Positions 43,467 to 51,943 of a stretch of 64,000 bases of DNA are shown here, piece after piece. The notes beneath the pieces were generated by a model that saw only the letters and a program-made list of their open reading frames with translations, was not told the origin of the DNA and ran no database searches. Position 1 is the stretch's first letter. The number at the start of each line of letters is the position of its first letter. Source of the stretch: Streptomyces lincolnensis (GTDB lineage Bacteria; Actinomycetota; Actinomycetes; Streptomycetales; Streptomycetaceae). The position numbers and the translations under genes were made by a program. The stretch is taken from positions 4,402,001 through 4,466,000 of the forward strand of contig NZ_CP016438.1 in assembly GCF_001685355.1 (NCBI RefSeq). Direction: 5' to 3'.

Positions 43467-45830
43467 TCACGCGGTACGGGCCGTTCCGGTTCCCTTCTCC
43501 GCGTCCAGCGCGTACACGCAGCGGTCCTTGCTGCACGCGTACACGACCCCGTCCCTGACGACCGGGGAGCCGGTGATCTCGCCGCCGGTGGCGAGCTTCC
43601 AGCGCAGGCGGCCGTCGTCGGCCTTGAGGGTGTACAGCAGGTGGTCGGTGGAGCCGAAGTGGATCCGGCCCTCCGCGACGGCGGGGGCGCCCACGATGTC
43701 GCCGCCCGCCTGGAAGCGCCACTTGGGGGTGCCGGTGACGGCGTCGAGCGTGTAGAGGCCCTTGCCGCTGCCGACGTGGACGTGGCCCGCGGCCACCAGG
43801 ACCGGGTCGACGGAGGACCGCGCCTCGGTGGCGATGCGCCAGCGGTCACGGCCGTCGGTGGCGTCGAGGGCGTAGACCGTGCCGAGGTAGTCGGCGAGGT
43901 AGATGCCGCCGCCGGTGACGGCCGGGCCCGGTACGAAGGTCGGCGGACACAGGAAGACCGCCGGGGCCTCGAAGTGCCAGCGGACGCGGCCGCTCGCCAC
44001 GTCCAGGGCCAGCACCCGGGTGCCCGCGGAGACGTACACATAGCCGTCCTGCGCGGGAGCCACCCGGACCGGTACGCCGCCGCAGGAGGCCGCGTCGCCG
44101 ATCGGGTACGACCAGCGCTCCTCGCCGGTGCGGGCGTCCAGGGCGCGCAGCCGGGCGTCCTGCCAGGTGTAGACCGTGCCCGAGTGCAGCGTCGGGCCCG
44201 CCTCGGGGGACTCGAAGTCGGTCTGGCAGCCGGCGATCTCCCACAGCTTCTGCCCGTTGGACGCCTCCCAGCCCTGCACCCCGCCGCCCCGGGTGCCGGT
44301 GATCACGGTCCCCCGGTCGGCCTTCAGGGAGTACACCCAGGCATCGGTGTTCAGCCGCCACAGGTCGGCGCCCTCACGGGCCTCCAGGGCGAACAGGGTG
44401 GGCCCGTCGGAGGCGTGGATACGGCCGTCCGCGACCGCCATCGACCAGGCCACGTCCCGCGTCTTGAAGCGGCGGCGGCCGGTGGCCACGTCCAGGGCGT
44501 GCACCTCGAAGGAGGTGACGTAGACCAGGTCGTCGGCGACCGAGGGGGTGCCCCACACGTCGTTCGACATGCGGAAGCGCCAGGGCCGCCAGCCGCTCGC
44601 CGTCTCCGGCGGCAGCGCGGGGGCCGCGGGTACGGCGGGGCCCACGGCGGGGTCGGTGCCGTTGACGCCGGGGCGGGGCTTGGACCAGGAGGCGACCAGA
44701 CCGGCCTCCGGCGGGGGTGCCTTCACGGCGGCGGCGCGGGCGTCGGCCACGCGCGGGCCGGGTCCGATGGGCACCTGGGCGCCCGCGAGGCGCACGGGGC
44801 CGGTGTCGGGGCCGCCGGCGGGCACGGCGGACGGCGCCGGGCCCGGGACGACGGGGTCGTGGGACGGCGGGGGCGGCACGGGGGCGACCCGGCCGCCGGC
44901 ACTGCGGCCGCCGCTCTGCACCGGTTTCGCGGGCCGGCCGCCGCGCCGCGACTCGATCAGGCCCACCGCCCGCTCGGGCAGCCACGCGGACGCCGTACCG
45001 CTGTCGTCGGAGCCGGAGCCGTAGAGGTGGGGGGCCAGCTGGGCCTGGAGGTCGGCCGGGTTGGGGCGGCCGGTGGCCTCCATCTGCATGAGGGACTCGA
45101 TCAGCGGACGCAGCTCGTCCGGGAGTCCTTCGAGGTCGGGGCCCTCGCGCAGCAGCATGAAGACCGTCTCGACCGGGTTGGCGCCGTGGAAGGGCGGGTG
45201 GCCGGTGGCGGCGAAGACCAGCATGGAGCCGAGCGAGAAGACGTCGCTCGCGCCGGTGACGCTGCGGGAGTCCTTCGCCTGCTCCGGGGACATGTAGGCC
45301 GGGGTGCCGACGGCGACGTTGGTCATCGTCAGACGTGTGTTCGATACGCCGGAGGCGATACCGAAGTCGATCACCCGGGGGCCGTCCTCGACGACGAGGA
45401 CGTTGGACGGCTTGAGGTCGCGGTGGACGAGACCGGCGCCGTGGATGGACTGGAGGGCCTCCGCCACGCCGGCCGCCAGCCAGCGCACCGCCTGGGCCGG
45501 GAGCGGCCCGCACTCGTTCACTATCTCTTCGAGCGAGGGGGCCGGGACGTACGCGGTGGCCAGCCAGGGCACGGCCGCGCGGGGATCGGCGTCGACCACG
45601 GCCGCCGTGTAGAAGCCGGAGACCGCCCGGGCGGCCTCGACCTCACGGGTGAAGCGGACCCGGAAGAGCTGGTCCTCGGCGAGTTCCGTACGGACGGTCT
45701 TGATCGCCACCCGTCGGCCGGACGCCGAGCGCGCGAGATAGACCAGCCCCATGCCACCGGCACCCAGCCGTCCCAGCACCTCGAACGGTCCGATCCGCCG
45801 CGGATCGTGCTGTGTCAGCTGATCCACCAC
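43467..45830 (-). CDS. afsK: AfsK: Ser/Thr protein kinase with C-terminal PQQ-type beta-propeller
   Basis: 787 residues from GTG 45830 (GGAGGTGG upstream); S. coelicolor AfsK has 799. The kinase domain (about 15-275) has GRLGAGGMGLVYLA, VAIKTV (Lys about 44), HRDLKPSNVLV (about 134) and DFGIASG. A Pro/Ala-rich linker leads to a propeller (about 430-787) with repeats such as VYALDATDGRDRWRI and LYTLDAVTGTPKWRF. AfsK is a membrane-associated kinase that phosphorylates AfsR. The start VVDQLTQHDPRRIGPFEVLG is, as I recall it, essentially that of the S. coelicolor protein. Confidence 0.95.
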   Translation of the reverse strand: MVDQLTQHDPRRIGPFEVLGRLGAGGMGLVYLARSASGRRVAIKTVRTELAEDQLFRVRFTREVEAARAVSGFYTAAVVDADPRAAVPWLATAYVPAPSLEEIVNECGPLPAQAVRWLAAGVAEALQSIHGAGLVHRDLKPSNVLVVEDGPRVIDFGIASGVSNTRLTMTNVAVGTPAYMSPEQAKDSRSVTGASDVFSLGSMLVFAATGHPPFHGANPVETVFMLLREGPDLEGLPDELRPLIESLMQMEATGRPNPADLQAQLAPHLYGSGSDDSGTASAWLPERAVGLIESRRGGRPAKPVQSGGRSAGGRVAPVPPPPSHDPVVPGPAPSAVPAGGPDTGPVRLAGAQVPIGPGPRVADARAAAVKAPPPEAGLVASWSKPRPGVNGTDPAVGPAVPAAPALPPETASGWRPWRFRMSNDVWGTPSVADDLVYVTSFEVHALDVATGRRRFKTRDVAWSMAVADGRIHASDGPTLFALEAREGADLWRLNTDAWVYSLKADRGTVITGTRGGGVQGWEASNGQKLWEIAGCQTDFESPEAGPTLHSGTVYTWQDARLRALDARTGEERWSYPIGDAASCGGVPVRVAPAQDGYVYVSAGTRVLALDVASGRVRWHFEAPAVFLCPPTFVPGPAVTGGGIYLADYLGTVYALDATDGRDRWRIATEARSSVDPVLVAAGHVHVGSGKGLYTLDAVTGTPKWRFQAGGDIVGAPAVAEGRIHFGSTDHLLYTLKADDGRLRWKLATGGEITGSPVVRDGVVYACSKDRCVYALDAEKGTGTARTA

Positions 45831-46016
45831 TGCCTGCCACCTCCCCGTACGCGCCGCCTCACACCCACGTATGTACACGACCGCGTGCAGCGTCTCACCA
45901 CCGCACCGCCCTGGCGGCACGCACCCCGATTCTTCCTGGCCGGGGCGCTGGTTGCGAACCCGGTGATGAATGGGGTGTCTCACATCAAATCAGGACTGAA
46001 CGCCGTTTCGGCGCCA

Positions 46017-46766
46017 CTACCGCCGCTCCAGCACCGCGAACGACGCCCCCTGATTGTCGGTGACGACGGCCACCCTGCCGTACGACGTCTCAAAAGGTGG
46101 CGCCTGAACGCGTCCGCCGAGCCGGTTCACCGTGCCGAGGACCTCCTCGCAGTCCGCCACCCGGAAGTGGACCAGGAAGTGCGGCGGCATCTCGGGCGGG
46201 AAGACGTCGGAGACCGGGGCGCGGCCGAAGTCGGGGTGGGCCCCGGGTCCGAAGAGGGCGTCGTGGAAGAGCCCGCCGTAGAAGGTGTTGGCGGTCTCGG
46301 TGTCCCGGGCGTACAGCTCCGCCCAGGCGAAGGTATGCGGTTCGTGCCGCCTGCCGAAGCCGGGGTGGGTGCCCGCCTCCCAGAGGCCGAAGACGGCGCC
46401 GTCGGGGTCGGTGACCAGGGCGGCGGTGCCGAGGTCGCCGACCGGCATGGGCGCGGTGACGACCTGTCCGCCGGCCGCCCAGACCCGGTCGGCCAGGCCC
46501 TCGATGTCCGGGGTGGCGAAGTACACCGTCCAGACGCTGGGCAGCCGCCCGTCCGCCTTCCGGGCAAGCGCGGCCACCGGCTCGCCCTCCTGATGCGCCC
46601 ATACGGAGCCGCCGTACGCCGTCGGCGGGTCGGTGAAGGTCCACCCGAAGAGCTCACCGTAGAACCGCTTGCCCGCCTCGATGTCGGGAAGCTGCGCGTC
46701 GACCCAGCAGGGGACGCCCTCCCCGAAGGCGTCCTCTCCGTACCGCGATGCCCTGTTTTCGGCCAT
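46017..46766 (-). CDS. kbpA: KbpA-like VOC/glyoxalase-fold protein, probable AfsK inhibitor
   Basis: 249 residues from ATG 46766. Two VOC modules: PCWVDAQLPDIEAGKRFYGE (about 18) and TFAWAELYARDTETANTFYG (about 140), with repeated FGWTFTDP and LFHDALFG segments. In S. coelicolor, KbpA is encoded directly upstream of afsK, binds the unphosphorylated kinase and slows its autophosphorylation. Position and fold match; VOC proteins are otherwise diverse, hence moderate confidence in the symbol. Confidence 0.75.
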   Translation of the reverse strand: MAENRASRYGEDAFGEGVPCWVDAQLPDIEAGKRFYGELFGWTFTDPPTAYGGSVWAHQEGEPVAALARKADGRLPSVWTVYFATPDIEGLADRVWAAGGQVVTAPMPVGDLGTAALVTDPDGAVFGLWEAGTHPGFGRRHEPHTFAWAELYARDTETANTFYGGLFHDALFGPGAHPDFGRAPVSDVFPPEMPPHFLVHFRVADCEEVLGTVNRLGGRVQAPPFETSYGRVAVVTDNQGASFAVLERR

Positions 46767-46879
46767 GTCGCCAACGTAACGGTGTCTCACGCGAGGCGCA
46801 GACCAGCGCAGCTGCCCCCACACCCCCGTGCACCCCATTTGCAGTCGGCCGAATCGCGCTCCGATCACCCCTCGGTAAG

Positions 46880-46894
46880 CTGACGGCATGACAG
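46880..46894. promoter_or_regulatory. Degenerate CTGAC-N5-GTCAG-like element over the TetR start codon
   Basis: CTGACGGCATGACAG matches nine of ten fixed positions of the regulon palindrome and spans ATG 46888. It could be an autoregulatory site or coincidence. Confidence 0.25.
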
Positions 46895-47535
46895 GACAAG
46901 TGCGTACCGTCGACGGCCGCGTGGCCGGTCGGCGTGGGCAGGCGACCCGGCAGAAGCTGCTCGACTGCCTCAGCGAGATGCTCAGCTCCTCCCCTTATCG
47001 GGACGTCAAAGTCATCGATGTCGCCCGGAAGGCGGGGACTTCGCCCGCGACCTTCTACCAGTACTTCCCGGACGTCGAAGGTGCCGTCCTGGAGATCGCC
47101 GAGCAAATGGCCACCGAGGGCGGCCAGTTGACCGAGCTGCTGGCCGGCCGGTCATGGGTCGGCAAGGCCGGATGGCAGACCGCGCAGGAGCTCGTCGACG
47201 GCTTCCTGGAGTTCTGGCGCCGCAACGACGCGATCCTCAGGGTCGTCGACCTCGGGGCCGCCGAGGGCGACAAGCGGTTCTACAAGCTCCGTATGAAGAT
47301 CCTGAACTCGGTCAACAACTCCCTCGCGGACGCGGTCACCGAGCTTCAGGCCAAGGGCAAGGTCGACAAGGACGTCAACCCCGCGGCCGTCGCGGGCTCG
47401 ATCGTCGCGATGCTCGCGGCCGTGGCCTCCCATCAGAAGGGTTTCCAGACGTGGGGCGTGAAGCAGGCTGAACTCAAGCCGAACCTCGCGCTGTTGGTCC
47501 ACCTCGGTGTGACGGGGAAGAAGCCGACGAAGTAG
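46888..47535 (+). CDS. TetR-family transcriptional regulator
   Basis: 215 residues from ATG 46888. N-terminal HTH: RRGQATRQKLLDCLSEMLSS, VKVIDVARKAGTSPATFYQYF and PDVEGAVLEIAEQM (about 12-70). The ligand domain is helical (about 80-205) with little to suggest a ligand. It diverges from kbpA, and a TetR gene at this position appears conserved in Streptomyces. It is the only TetR gene in the window and so the nearest candidate for binding the CTGAC-N5-GTCAG sites (inference). Confidence 0.9.
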   Translation: MTGQVRTVDGRVAGRRGQATRQKLLDCLSEMLSSSPYRDVKVIDVARKAGTSPATFYQYFPDVEGAVLEIAEQMATEGGQLTELLAGRSWVGKAGWQTAQELVDGFLEFWRRNDAILRVVDLGAAEGDKRFYKLRMKILNSVNNSLADAVTELQAKGKVDKDVNPAAVAGSIVAMLAAVASHQKGFQTWGVKQAELKPNLALLVHLGVTGKKPTK

Positions 47536-47583
47536 AGACCAGAGATATCCAGGGATCTTTTTTCCGGCCCGAGTCCTGTCACG

Positions 47584-47617
47584 CAGGCGGCAGTCCACAC
47601 CGGTGGACTGCCGCCTG
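47584..47617. terminator. 15-bp perfect hairpin, bidirectional
   Basis: CAGGCGGCAGTCCAC pairs with GTGGACTGCCGCCTG across a four-base loop, between the TetR gene (+) and the Lrp gene (-). A T6 run lies before it on the plus strand, after the TetR stop. Confidence 0.85.
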
Positions 47618-47635
47618 TCGCGCTGTACGGGCGCG

Positions 47636-48088
47636 CTACGCCGGCAGCGGGCGGTCCTTGACCACGTGCTTCATCACCAGCGTCGAGTTCAGCCGCTGCA
47701 CCCCGGGCAGCGTCGCGAGCCGCTCGTCGTACAGCCGCTGGTAGGCGGCCAGGTCGGCGGCGACGATCCGCAGCAGATAGTCCGGCTCCCCGAACAGCCG
47801 CTGCGCATCCACCACTTCCGCGATCTCGCCGACCGCCCGCTCGAACCCGGCGACGGTGTCCCGGTCCTCCTGCCGCATCGAGACGAAGACCAGCGCCTCG
47901 AAGCCCAGCCCCACGGCCGTGCGGTCCACCACCGCCCGGTAGCCGCTGATGGCCCCCGACCGCTCCAGCTCGCGCAGCCGCCGATGACACGGCGAGACGC
48001 TCAGGCGCACCCGCGCGGCCAGCTCGGTCACGGTCAGCCGCCCGTCCTGCTGAAGCTCGGCAAGAATTTTCCGATCAACGTCATCCAT
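47636..48088 (-). CDS. Lrp/AsnC-family regulator
   Basis: 150 residues from ATG 48088. HTH DDVDRKILAELQQDGRLTVT with SVSPCHRRLRELERSGAISG (about 1-50), then an RAM ligand domain (VVDRTAVGLGFEALVFVSMR, LLRIVAADLAAYQRLYDERL). Divergent from a LysE exporter, the usual pairing for amino-acid-sensing control of efflux. The palindrome at 48089-48105 touches its start codon and probably mediates autorepression. Confidence 0.92.
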   Translation of the reverse strand: MDDVDRKILAELQQDGRLTVTELAARVRLSVSPCHRRLRELERSGAISGYRAVVDRTAVGLGFEALVFVSMRQEDRDTVAGFERAVGEIAEVVDAQRLFGEPDYLLRIVAADLAAYQRLYDERLATLPGVQRLNSTLVMKHVVKDRPLPA

Positions 48089-48105
48089 GAGGGAAATTCT
48101 CCCTC
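48089..48105. promoter_or_regulatory. Lrp-type operator
   Basis: GAGGGAAATTCTCCCTC: 6-base arms (GAGGGA/TCCCTC) around an AT-rich centre, immediately next to the Lrp start codon and in the divergent lrp-lysE promoter region. Confidence 0.6.
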
Positions 48106-48170
48106 ACTTCCACGGATCATGGGCAAACTTCGACAACACATTCGCGTCGATCGCACCTAATGTCGCCCCC

Positions 48171-48794
48171 ATGGATTCCGCGACCCTCCTCTCCTTCCTC
48201 GCCGTCGACCTGCTGCTGGTGTGCGTACCGGGCGCCGACTGGGCCTACGCGATCTCCGCGGGGCTGCGCGGCCGGTCGGTGGCGTCGGCGGTGGCGGGCC
48301 TGGTCGCCGGGTACGCGCTCCACACGGTGCTGGCCGTGGCCGGGCTCGCGGTCCTCGTGGCGCGCTCGCCGGGCCTGCTGACCGCACTGACGGCGGCCGG
48401 GGCGGCGTATCTGGTGTGGCTGGGCTGGAGCGTGCTGCGCCGGCCCGGCACCCCGGGGGCGGCCGGGGAGAGCCTGGCCGAGAGCCGCGCCCGGGTCTTC
48501 CTGCGCGGTGCCACGATCAGCGGCCTCAACCCCAAGGGGCTGCTGCTGTACCTGTCGGTCCTGCCGCAGTTCCTGGTGACCGGGAGCGGGCACCTGCCGG
48601 TGGCCGCACAGACCGCCGCCCTCGGTCTCCTCCACATGGCGTGCTGCGCCGCCGTCTATCTGACCGTCGGCGTCACGGCCCGCGCCCTCCTCGGCGCCCG
48701 CCCGGCCGCCGCCCGGGCGGTGACCCGGACCTCGGGGGCGGCGATGCTGGGCATCGGGGCGTTCCTGCTGGTGCAGCGGCTGGCGACGCTGTAG
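48171..48794 (+). CDS. LysE/RhtB-family amino-acid exporter
   Basis: 207 residues from ATG 48171; a longer frame from 48087 would overlap the Lrp start. Typical six-helix LysE protein: LLSFLAVDLLLVCVPGADWA at the N-terminus with the conserved PGAD-like motif, LVAGYALHTVLAVAGLAVLV, FLRGATISGLNPKGLLLYLS (the GxxxNPK motif) and a C-terminal helix. Exports an amino acid, probably under control of the divergent Lrp protein. Confidence 0.9.
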   Translation: MDSATLLSFLAVDLLLVCVPGADWAYAISAGLRGRSVASAVAGLVAGYALHTVLAVAGLAVLVARSPGLLTALTAAGAAYLVWLGWSVLRRPGTPGAAGESLAESRARVFLRGATISGLNPKGLLLYLSVLPQFLVTGSGHLPVAAQTAALGLLHMACCAAVYLTVGVTARALLGARPAAARAVTRTSGAAMLGIGAFLLVQRLATL

Positions 48795-48853
48795 CGATCA
48801 CTGTCGTACGACAGCGATCACCGTCGTACGGCCACGATCAACGTCGTACGACG
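48794..48853. repeat. Three 20-bp tandem repeats
   Basis: Units GCGATCACTGTCGTACGACA, GCGATCACCGTCGTACGGCC and ACGATCAACGTCGTACGACG. The last unit encodes the final residues and stop of the nitroreductase-family gene on the minus strand; the first starts at the LysE stop codon. Confidence 0.8.
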
Positions 48854-49308
48854 CGGAAGAGCCGTATCTCCCGCTCCACCCGTCGCTGATACGTGGCGTA
48901 CGGCGGCCAGAAGACCAGCACCTGCTTCCACGCGGCCGCCCGCTCCTCCCCCTCCAGCAGCCGGGCCGTGACGGGGATGTCCCGTCCCTTCCAGCTGACC
49001 TCGGCGTCGGGGTGGGCAAGGAGGTTGGCCGTCCAGGCGGGGTGGCCGGGGCGGCCGAAGTTGGAGCCGATCAGGATCCAGCTCTCGCCGCCCCGCTCGG
49101 GCATGCAGGCCAGCGGGGTCCGCCGGCGCTGCCCGGTCCGCGCGCCGGTCGAGGTCAGCAGCACGCCCGGCAGCAGCCGGGCGCTGACCAGCACCCGGCC
49201 GCGGGTGAGGCGGTGGACGGCCTTGTCGAGCGCGGGAAAGACGTAGGGGGCGACCTTGGCGAAGCCGCGCATCGAGGAGATCCTCTGCACCAGCCGCATC
49301 CCGTTCAC
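48838..49308 (-). CDS. Deazaflavin-dependent nitroreductase-family protein
   Basis: 156 residues from GTG 49308, a GTGA overlap with the acyl-CoA dehydrogenase stop. Ddn-like split barrel: LLTSTGARTGQRRRTPLACM (about 50), WILIGSNFGRPGHPAWTANL (about 78) and PDAEVSWKGRDIPVTARLLE (about 100). Likely uses F420H2. Co-translation with the dehydrogenase suggests it reduces a double bond or quinone in the same pathway. Confidence 0.9.
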   Translation of the reverse strand: MNGMRLVQRISSMRGFAKVAPYVFPALDKAVHRLTRGRVLVSARLLPGVLLTSTGARTGQRRRTPLACMPERGGESWILIGSNFGRPGHPAWTANLLAHPDAEVSWKGRDIPVTARLLEGEERAAAWKQVLVFWPPYATYQRRVEREIRLFRVVRR

Positions 49309-50492
49309 ACCGTCACCTCCTGGCCCCGGAAGAGCCGCGCCCCGTCGGCGGCGTGCGCCCGCAGCCGGTGCACGGGCCCGAACAGCAGGTCGTCGCCCGA
49401 GGCGCGCTTGAAGTACAGATGGGCTTCGTGTTCCCAGGTGAAACCGATGCCACCGTGCAGCTGGATCCCCTCGGCGGCCGCGGTGCGCAGGGCCTCCAGG
49501 GCCTGGGCGAGGGCGAGGCCGCCGACCCGCTCCCCCTGGGCGGTGGCCCAGGCCGCGTAGTACGCCGCCGAGCGGGCCGCCTGGAGCTGGACGTACACGT
49601 CGGCCAGCCGGTGCTTGACCGCCTGGAAGGACCCGATCGCCCGCCCGAACTGCTCGCGCTGCCCCACGTACTCCACGGTCCGCGCCAGCACCTGGTCGGC
49701 GGCCCCGACGGCCTCGCAGGCGAGGACGGCGGCGGCGGTGTCCCCGGCGGCGGCGAGGGCGGGGAGGGCCTCGGCGGTCTCGTCACCCAGCAACTCGGCG
49801 TCCACGTGCCGTAGTTGGATGCGCGCCTGCGGCCGGGTCTGGTCGAGGGCGGTCTGCCGTACCCGGACGAGGCCTGGCGCGTCGCCGGGCACGAGGAAGA
49901 GCAGGGTGCGGGAGCGGGCGAACCCGCCGGCGTGCGCGGCGACCAGGAGGAGCCCGGCGCTGTGCCCGTCGAGCACCTGGTCGGTCTGCCCGTACAGCCG
50001 CCAGCCGTCGCCGGCCCGCGCGGCCTGCACCCCGCCGGCCCGGCCGCCGCCCGCCCAGCCGCCCCCGCCGTTCTCCCCCGTGAGCGCGAGGGCGGTGGCC
50101 AGGTGGGTGCCGGGGACCGCGAGGGTCGCGGTGCGGGAGCCGGACGCGAGGCGGGGCAGCAGGTCCGTGCGCTGGGCCTCGGTGCCGAGGGCGAGGACGA
50201 GGGGCGCGGTCAGCACGGCGGTGGCGAACAGGGGTGAGGGGGCGAGGAAGCGGCCCGTCTCCTCGCAGGCGAGGGCGAGGTCGGTCACCGTGCCGCCGAC
50301 ACCGCCGTACCGCTCGGGCAGGGCGAGGCCGGGCAGGCCGAGCTGTCCGGCGAGGGCGGCCCACAGTGCGGGGTCGTGGCCGGCCGGGGTGTCGACGGCG
50401 GCCCGCAGCTCGTGCGGGCCGAGGCGGGCACGCAGCAGCTCGCGGAGGGTGCGGCGGATCCCGTCCTGCTCGGGAGTGAAGCTGGCGTCCAT
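49305..50492 (-). CDS. Acyl-CoA dehydrogenase family protein
   Basis: 395 residues from ATG 50492 (GGAGGGAAG upstream). N-terminal helical MDASFTPEQDGIRRTLRELL, FAD-binding middle domain with a Gly-rich insertion (about 145-160), and C-terminal REQFGRAIGSFQAVKHRLAD with LHGGIGFTWEHEAHLYFKRA. The catalytic Glu position seen in fatty-acid enzymes is not evident. Sequence style fits the ChsE/FadE heteromer subunits of steroid side-chain breakdown. Its operator (50510-50524) is 17 bases upstream, shared with the divergent thiolase-like gene. Confidence 0.88.
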   Translation of the reverse strand: MDASFTPEQDGIRRTLRELLRARLGPHELRAAVDTPAGHDPALWAALAGQLGLPGLALPERYGGVGGTVTDLALACEETGRFLAPSPLFATAVLTAPLVLALGTEAQRTDLLPRLASGSRTATLAVPGTHLATALALTGENGGGGWAGGGRAGGVQAARAGDGWRLYGQTDQVLDGHSAGLLLVAAHAGGFARSRTLLFLVPGDAPGLVRVRQTALDQTRPQARIQLRHVDAELLGDETAEALPALAAAGDTAAAVLACEAVGAADQVLARTVEYVGQREQFGRAIGSFQAVKHRLADVYVQLQAARSAAYYAAWATAQGERVGGLALAQALEALRTAAAEGIQLHGGIGFTWEHEAHLYFKRASGDDLLFGPVHRLRAHAADGARLFRGQEVTV

Positions 50493-50509
50493 GGCTCTTC
50501 CCTCCGTAT

Positions 50510-50524
50510 CTGACGGTCCGTCAT
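50510..50524. promoter_or_regulatory. CTGAC-N5-GTCAG operator (one mismatch), ACAD/thiolase
   Basis: CTGACGGTCCGTCAT: right arm ends in T instead of G. It lies between the acyl-CoA dehydrogenase and thiolase-like genes. Confidence 0.65.
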
Positions 50525-50588
50525 ATTAGGAGTGCCGCAACGAGATGCACAGAGGCCGGACGAGATCCCCACAGGCTGGAGGCCGCTC

Positions 50589-51770
50589 ATGACTCCCGGG
50601 AGCCGGAACGTCGCCGTGATCGGGGTGGCCCTCTCCGACTGCGGCCGGGTGGACGACGCGACCCCCTACGCCCTGCACGCCCAGGCGGCCCGCCGCGCCC
50701 TGGCGGACGCCGGCCTGGACCGCTCCCTGGTGGACGGCTTCGCCTCGGCCGGCCTCGGCACCCTCGCCCCCGTCGAGGTCGCCGAGTACCTGGGCCTGCG
50801 CCCCACCTGGGTCGACTCCACCTCCGTCGGCGGCTCCACCTGGGAGGTCATGGCGGCCCACGCGGCGGACGCGATAGCCGCCGGGCACGCCAACGCGGTC
50901 CTGCTGGTCTACGGCTCGACGGCCCGCGCCGACATCCGGGCAGGCCGCCGCACCGGCACCCTCTCCTTCGGCTCCCGGGGACCGCTCCAGTTCGAGGTCC
51001 CCTACGGCCACACCCTCATCGCCAAGTACGCCATGGCCGCCCGCCGCCACATGCTCGAACACGGCACGACCATCGAGCAGTTGGCGTCGGTGGCGGTCCA
51101 GGCGAGGGCCAACGCGGCACTGAACCCGGAGGCGATGTTCCGCGACCCGGTCACCGTCGAGGACGTGATGGCGGGACCGATGATCGCGGACCCGTTCACC
51201 AAGCTGCACTGCTGTCTCCGCTCCGACGGCGGGGCGGCGGTCCTGCTGGCCGCCGAGGAGTACGTCCAGGACTGCCGCACCGCCCCCGTGTGGATCCTCG
51301 GCACCGGCGAGCACGTCTCCCACTCCTCGATGTCCGAGTGGCCCGACTTCACCGTCTCCCCGGCGGCGGTGAGCGGCCGCCTCGCCTTCTCCCGGGCCGG
51401 CGTCCGCCCGGACGACATCGACTTCGCGGAGATCTACGACGCCTTCACCTACATGACCCTGGTGACCCTGGAGGACCTCGGCTTCTGCGGGAAGGGCGAG
51501 GGCGGGGCGTTCGTGGAGAAGGGGCGCCTGCTGGTCGAGGGCGGCGAACTCCCCGTCAACACCGACGGCGGCGGGCTGTCGGCCCAACACCCGGGTATGC
51601 GAGGGCTGTTCCTGCTGGTGGAGGCGGTGCGCCAGCTGCGCGGGGAGGCGGGGGCGCGGCAGGTGCGGCGCCGGGGCGGCGGTGGTCCGCCGGAGCTGGG
51701 GGTGGCCTCGGGGACGGGGGGCTGGTTCTGCTCGTCCGGGACGGTGGTGCTGGGCCGGGCCTGCCCGTAG
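50589..51770 (+). CDS. Thiolase-superfamily lipid-transfer protein (Ltp-like)
   Basis: 393 residues from ATG 50589 with GGAGG upstream. NVAVIGVALSDCGRVDDATP starts the thiolase fold. At the nucleophile position the sequence is SVGGSTWEVMAAHAADAIAA, with no Cys. The C-terminal half has FAEIYDAFTYMTLVTLEDLG, KGEGGAFVEKGRLLVEGGEL and NTDGGGLSAQHPGMRG. A missing thiolytic Cys with an intact YDAFT block favours the aldolase-type Ltp2 mechanism over thiolysis. It has no adjacent DUF35 gene; the nearest unpaired one is at 55062. Confidence 0.88.
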   Translation: MTPGSRNVAVIGVALSDCGRVDDATPYALHAQAARRALADAGLDRSLVDGFASAGLGTLAPVEVAEYLGLRPTWVDSTSVGGSTWEVMAAHAADAIAAGHANAVLLVYGSTARADIRAGRRTGTLSFGSRGPLQFEVPYGHTLIAKYAMAARRHMLEHGTTIEQLASVAVQARANAALNPEAMFRDPVTVEDVMAGPMIADPFTKLHCCLRSDGGAAVLLAAEEYVQDCRTAPVWILGTGEHVSHSSMSEWPDFTVSPAAVSGRLAFSRAGVRPDDIDFAEIYDAFTYMTLVTLEDLGFCGKGEGGAFVEKGRLLVEGGELPVNTDGGGLSAQHPGMRGLFLLVEAVRQLRGEAGARQVRRRGGGGPPELGVASGTGGWFCSSGTVVLGRACP

Positions 51771-51870
51771 GGCGTGTCCCGTCGACCGTGGGGTGTGTCC
51801 GTCGCCGGTAGCGCGTGTCCGTCGGCCGTGGGGCGTGTCCGTCGGCCGTGGGGCGTATCCGTCGCGGGAA
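51771..51870. repeat. Five 20-bp tandem repeats
   Basis: Units of the form GGGCGTGTCCGTCGGCCGTG repeat five times with drift (51771, 51791, 51811, 51831, 51851), starting right after the thiolase-like stop codon. Confidence 0.8.
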
Positions 51871-51943
51871 GCGGGAACACGGGCCGCCCCGGCGGTTGTT
51901 GAGGCGTGGCAGGACTACGACGCCCGAACCGCTGGAGGAGAGC

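Noticed and set aside
34415..46766. Antibiotic biosynthetic cluster around afsR
   Set aside because: No PKS, NRPS, terpene synthase or RiPP core gene is present; AfsR/AfsS/AfsK are global regulators that are not cluster-linked.
43110..46883. 1,257-codon plus-strand frame across afsK
   Set aside because: Antisense of afsK and kbpA, which have full kinase, propeller and VOC motifs.
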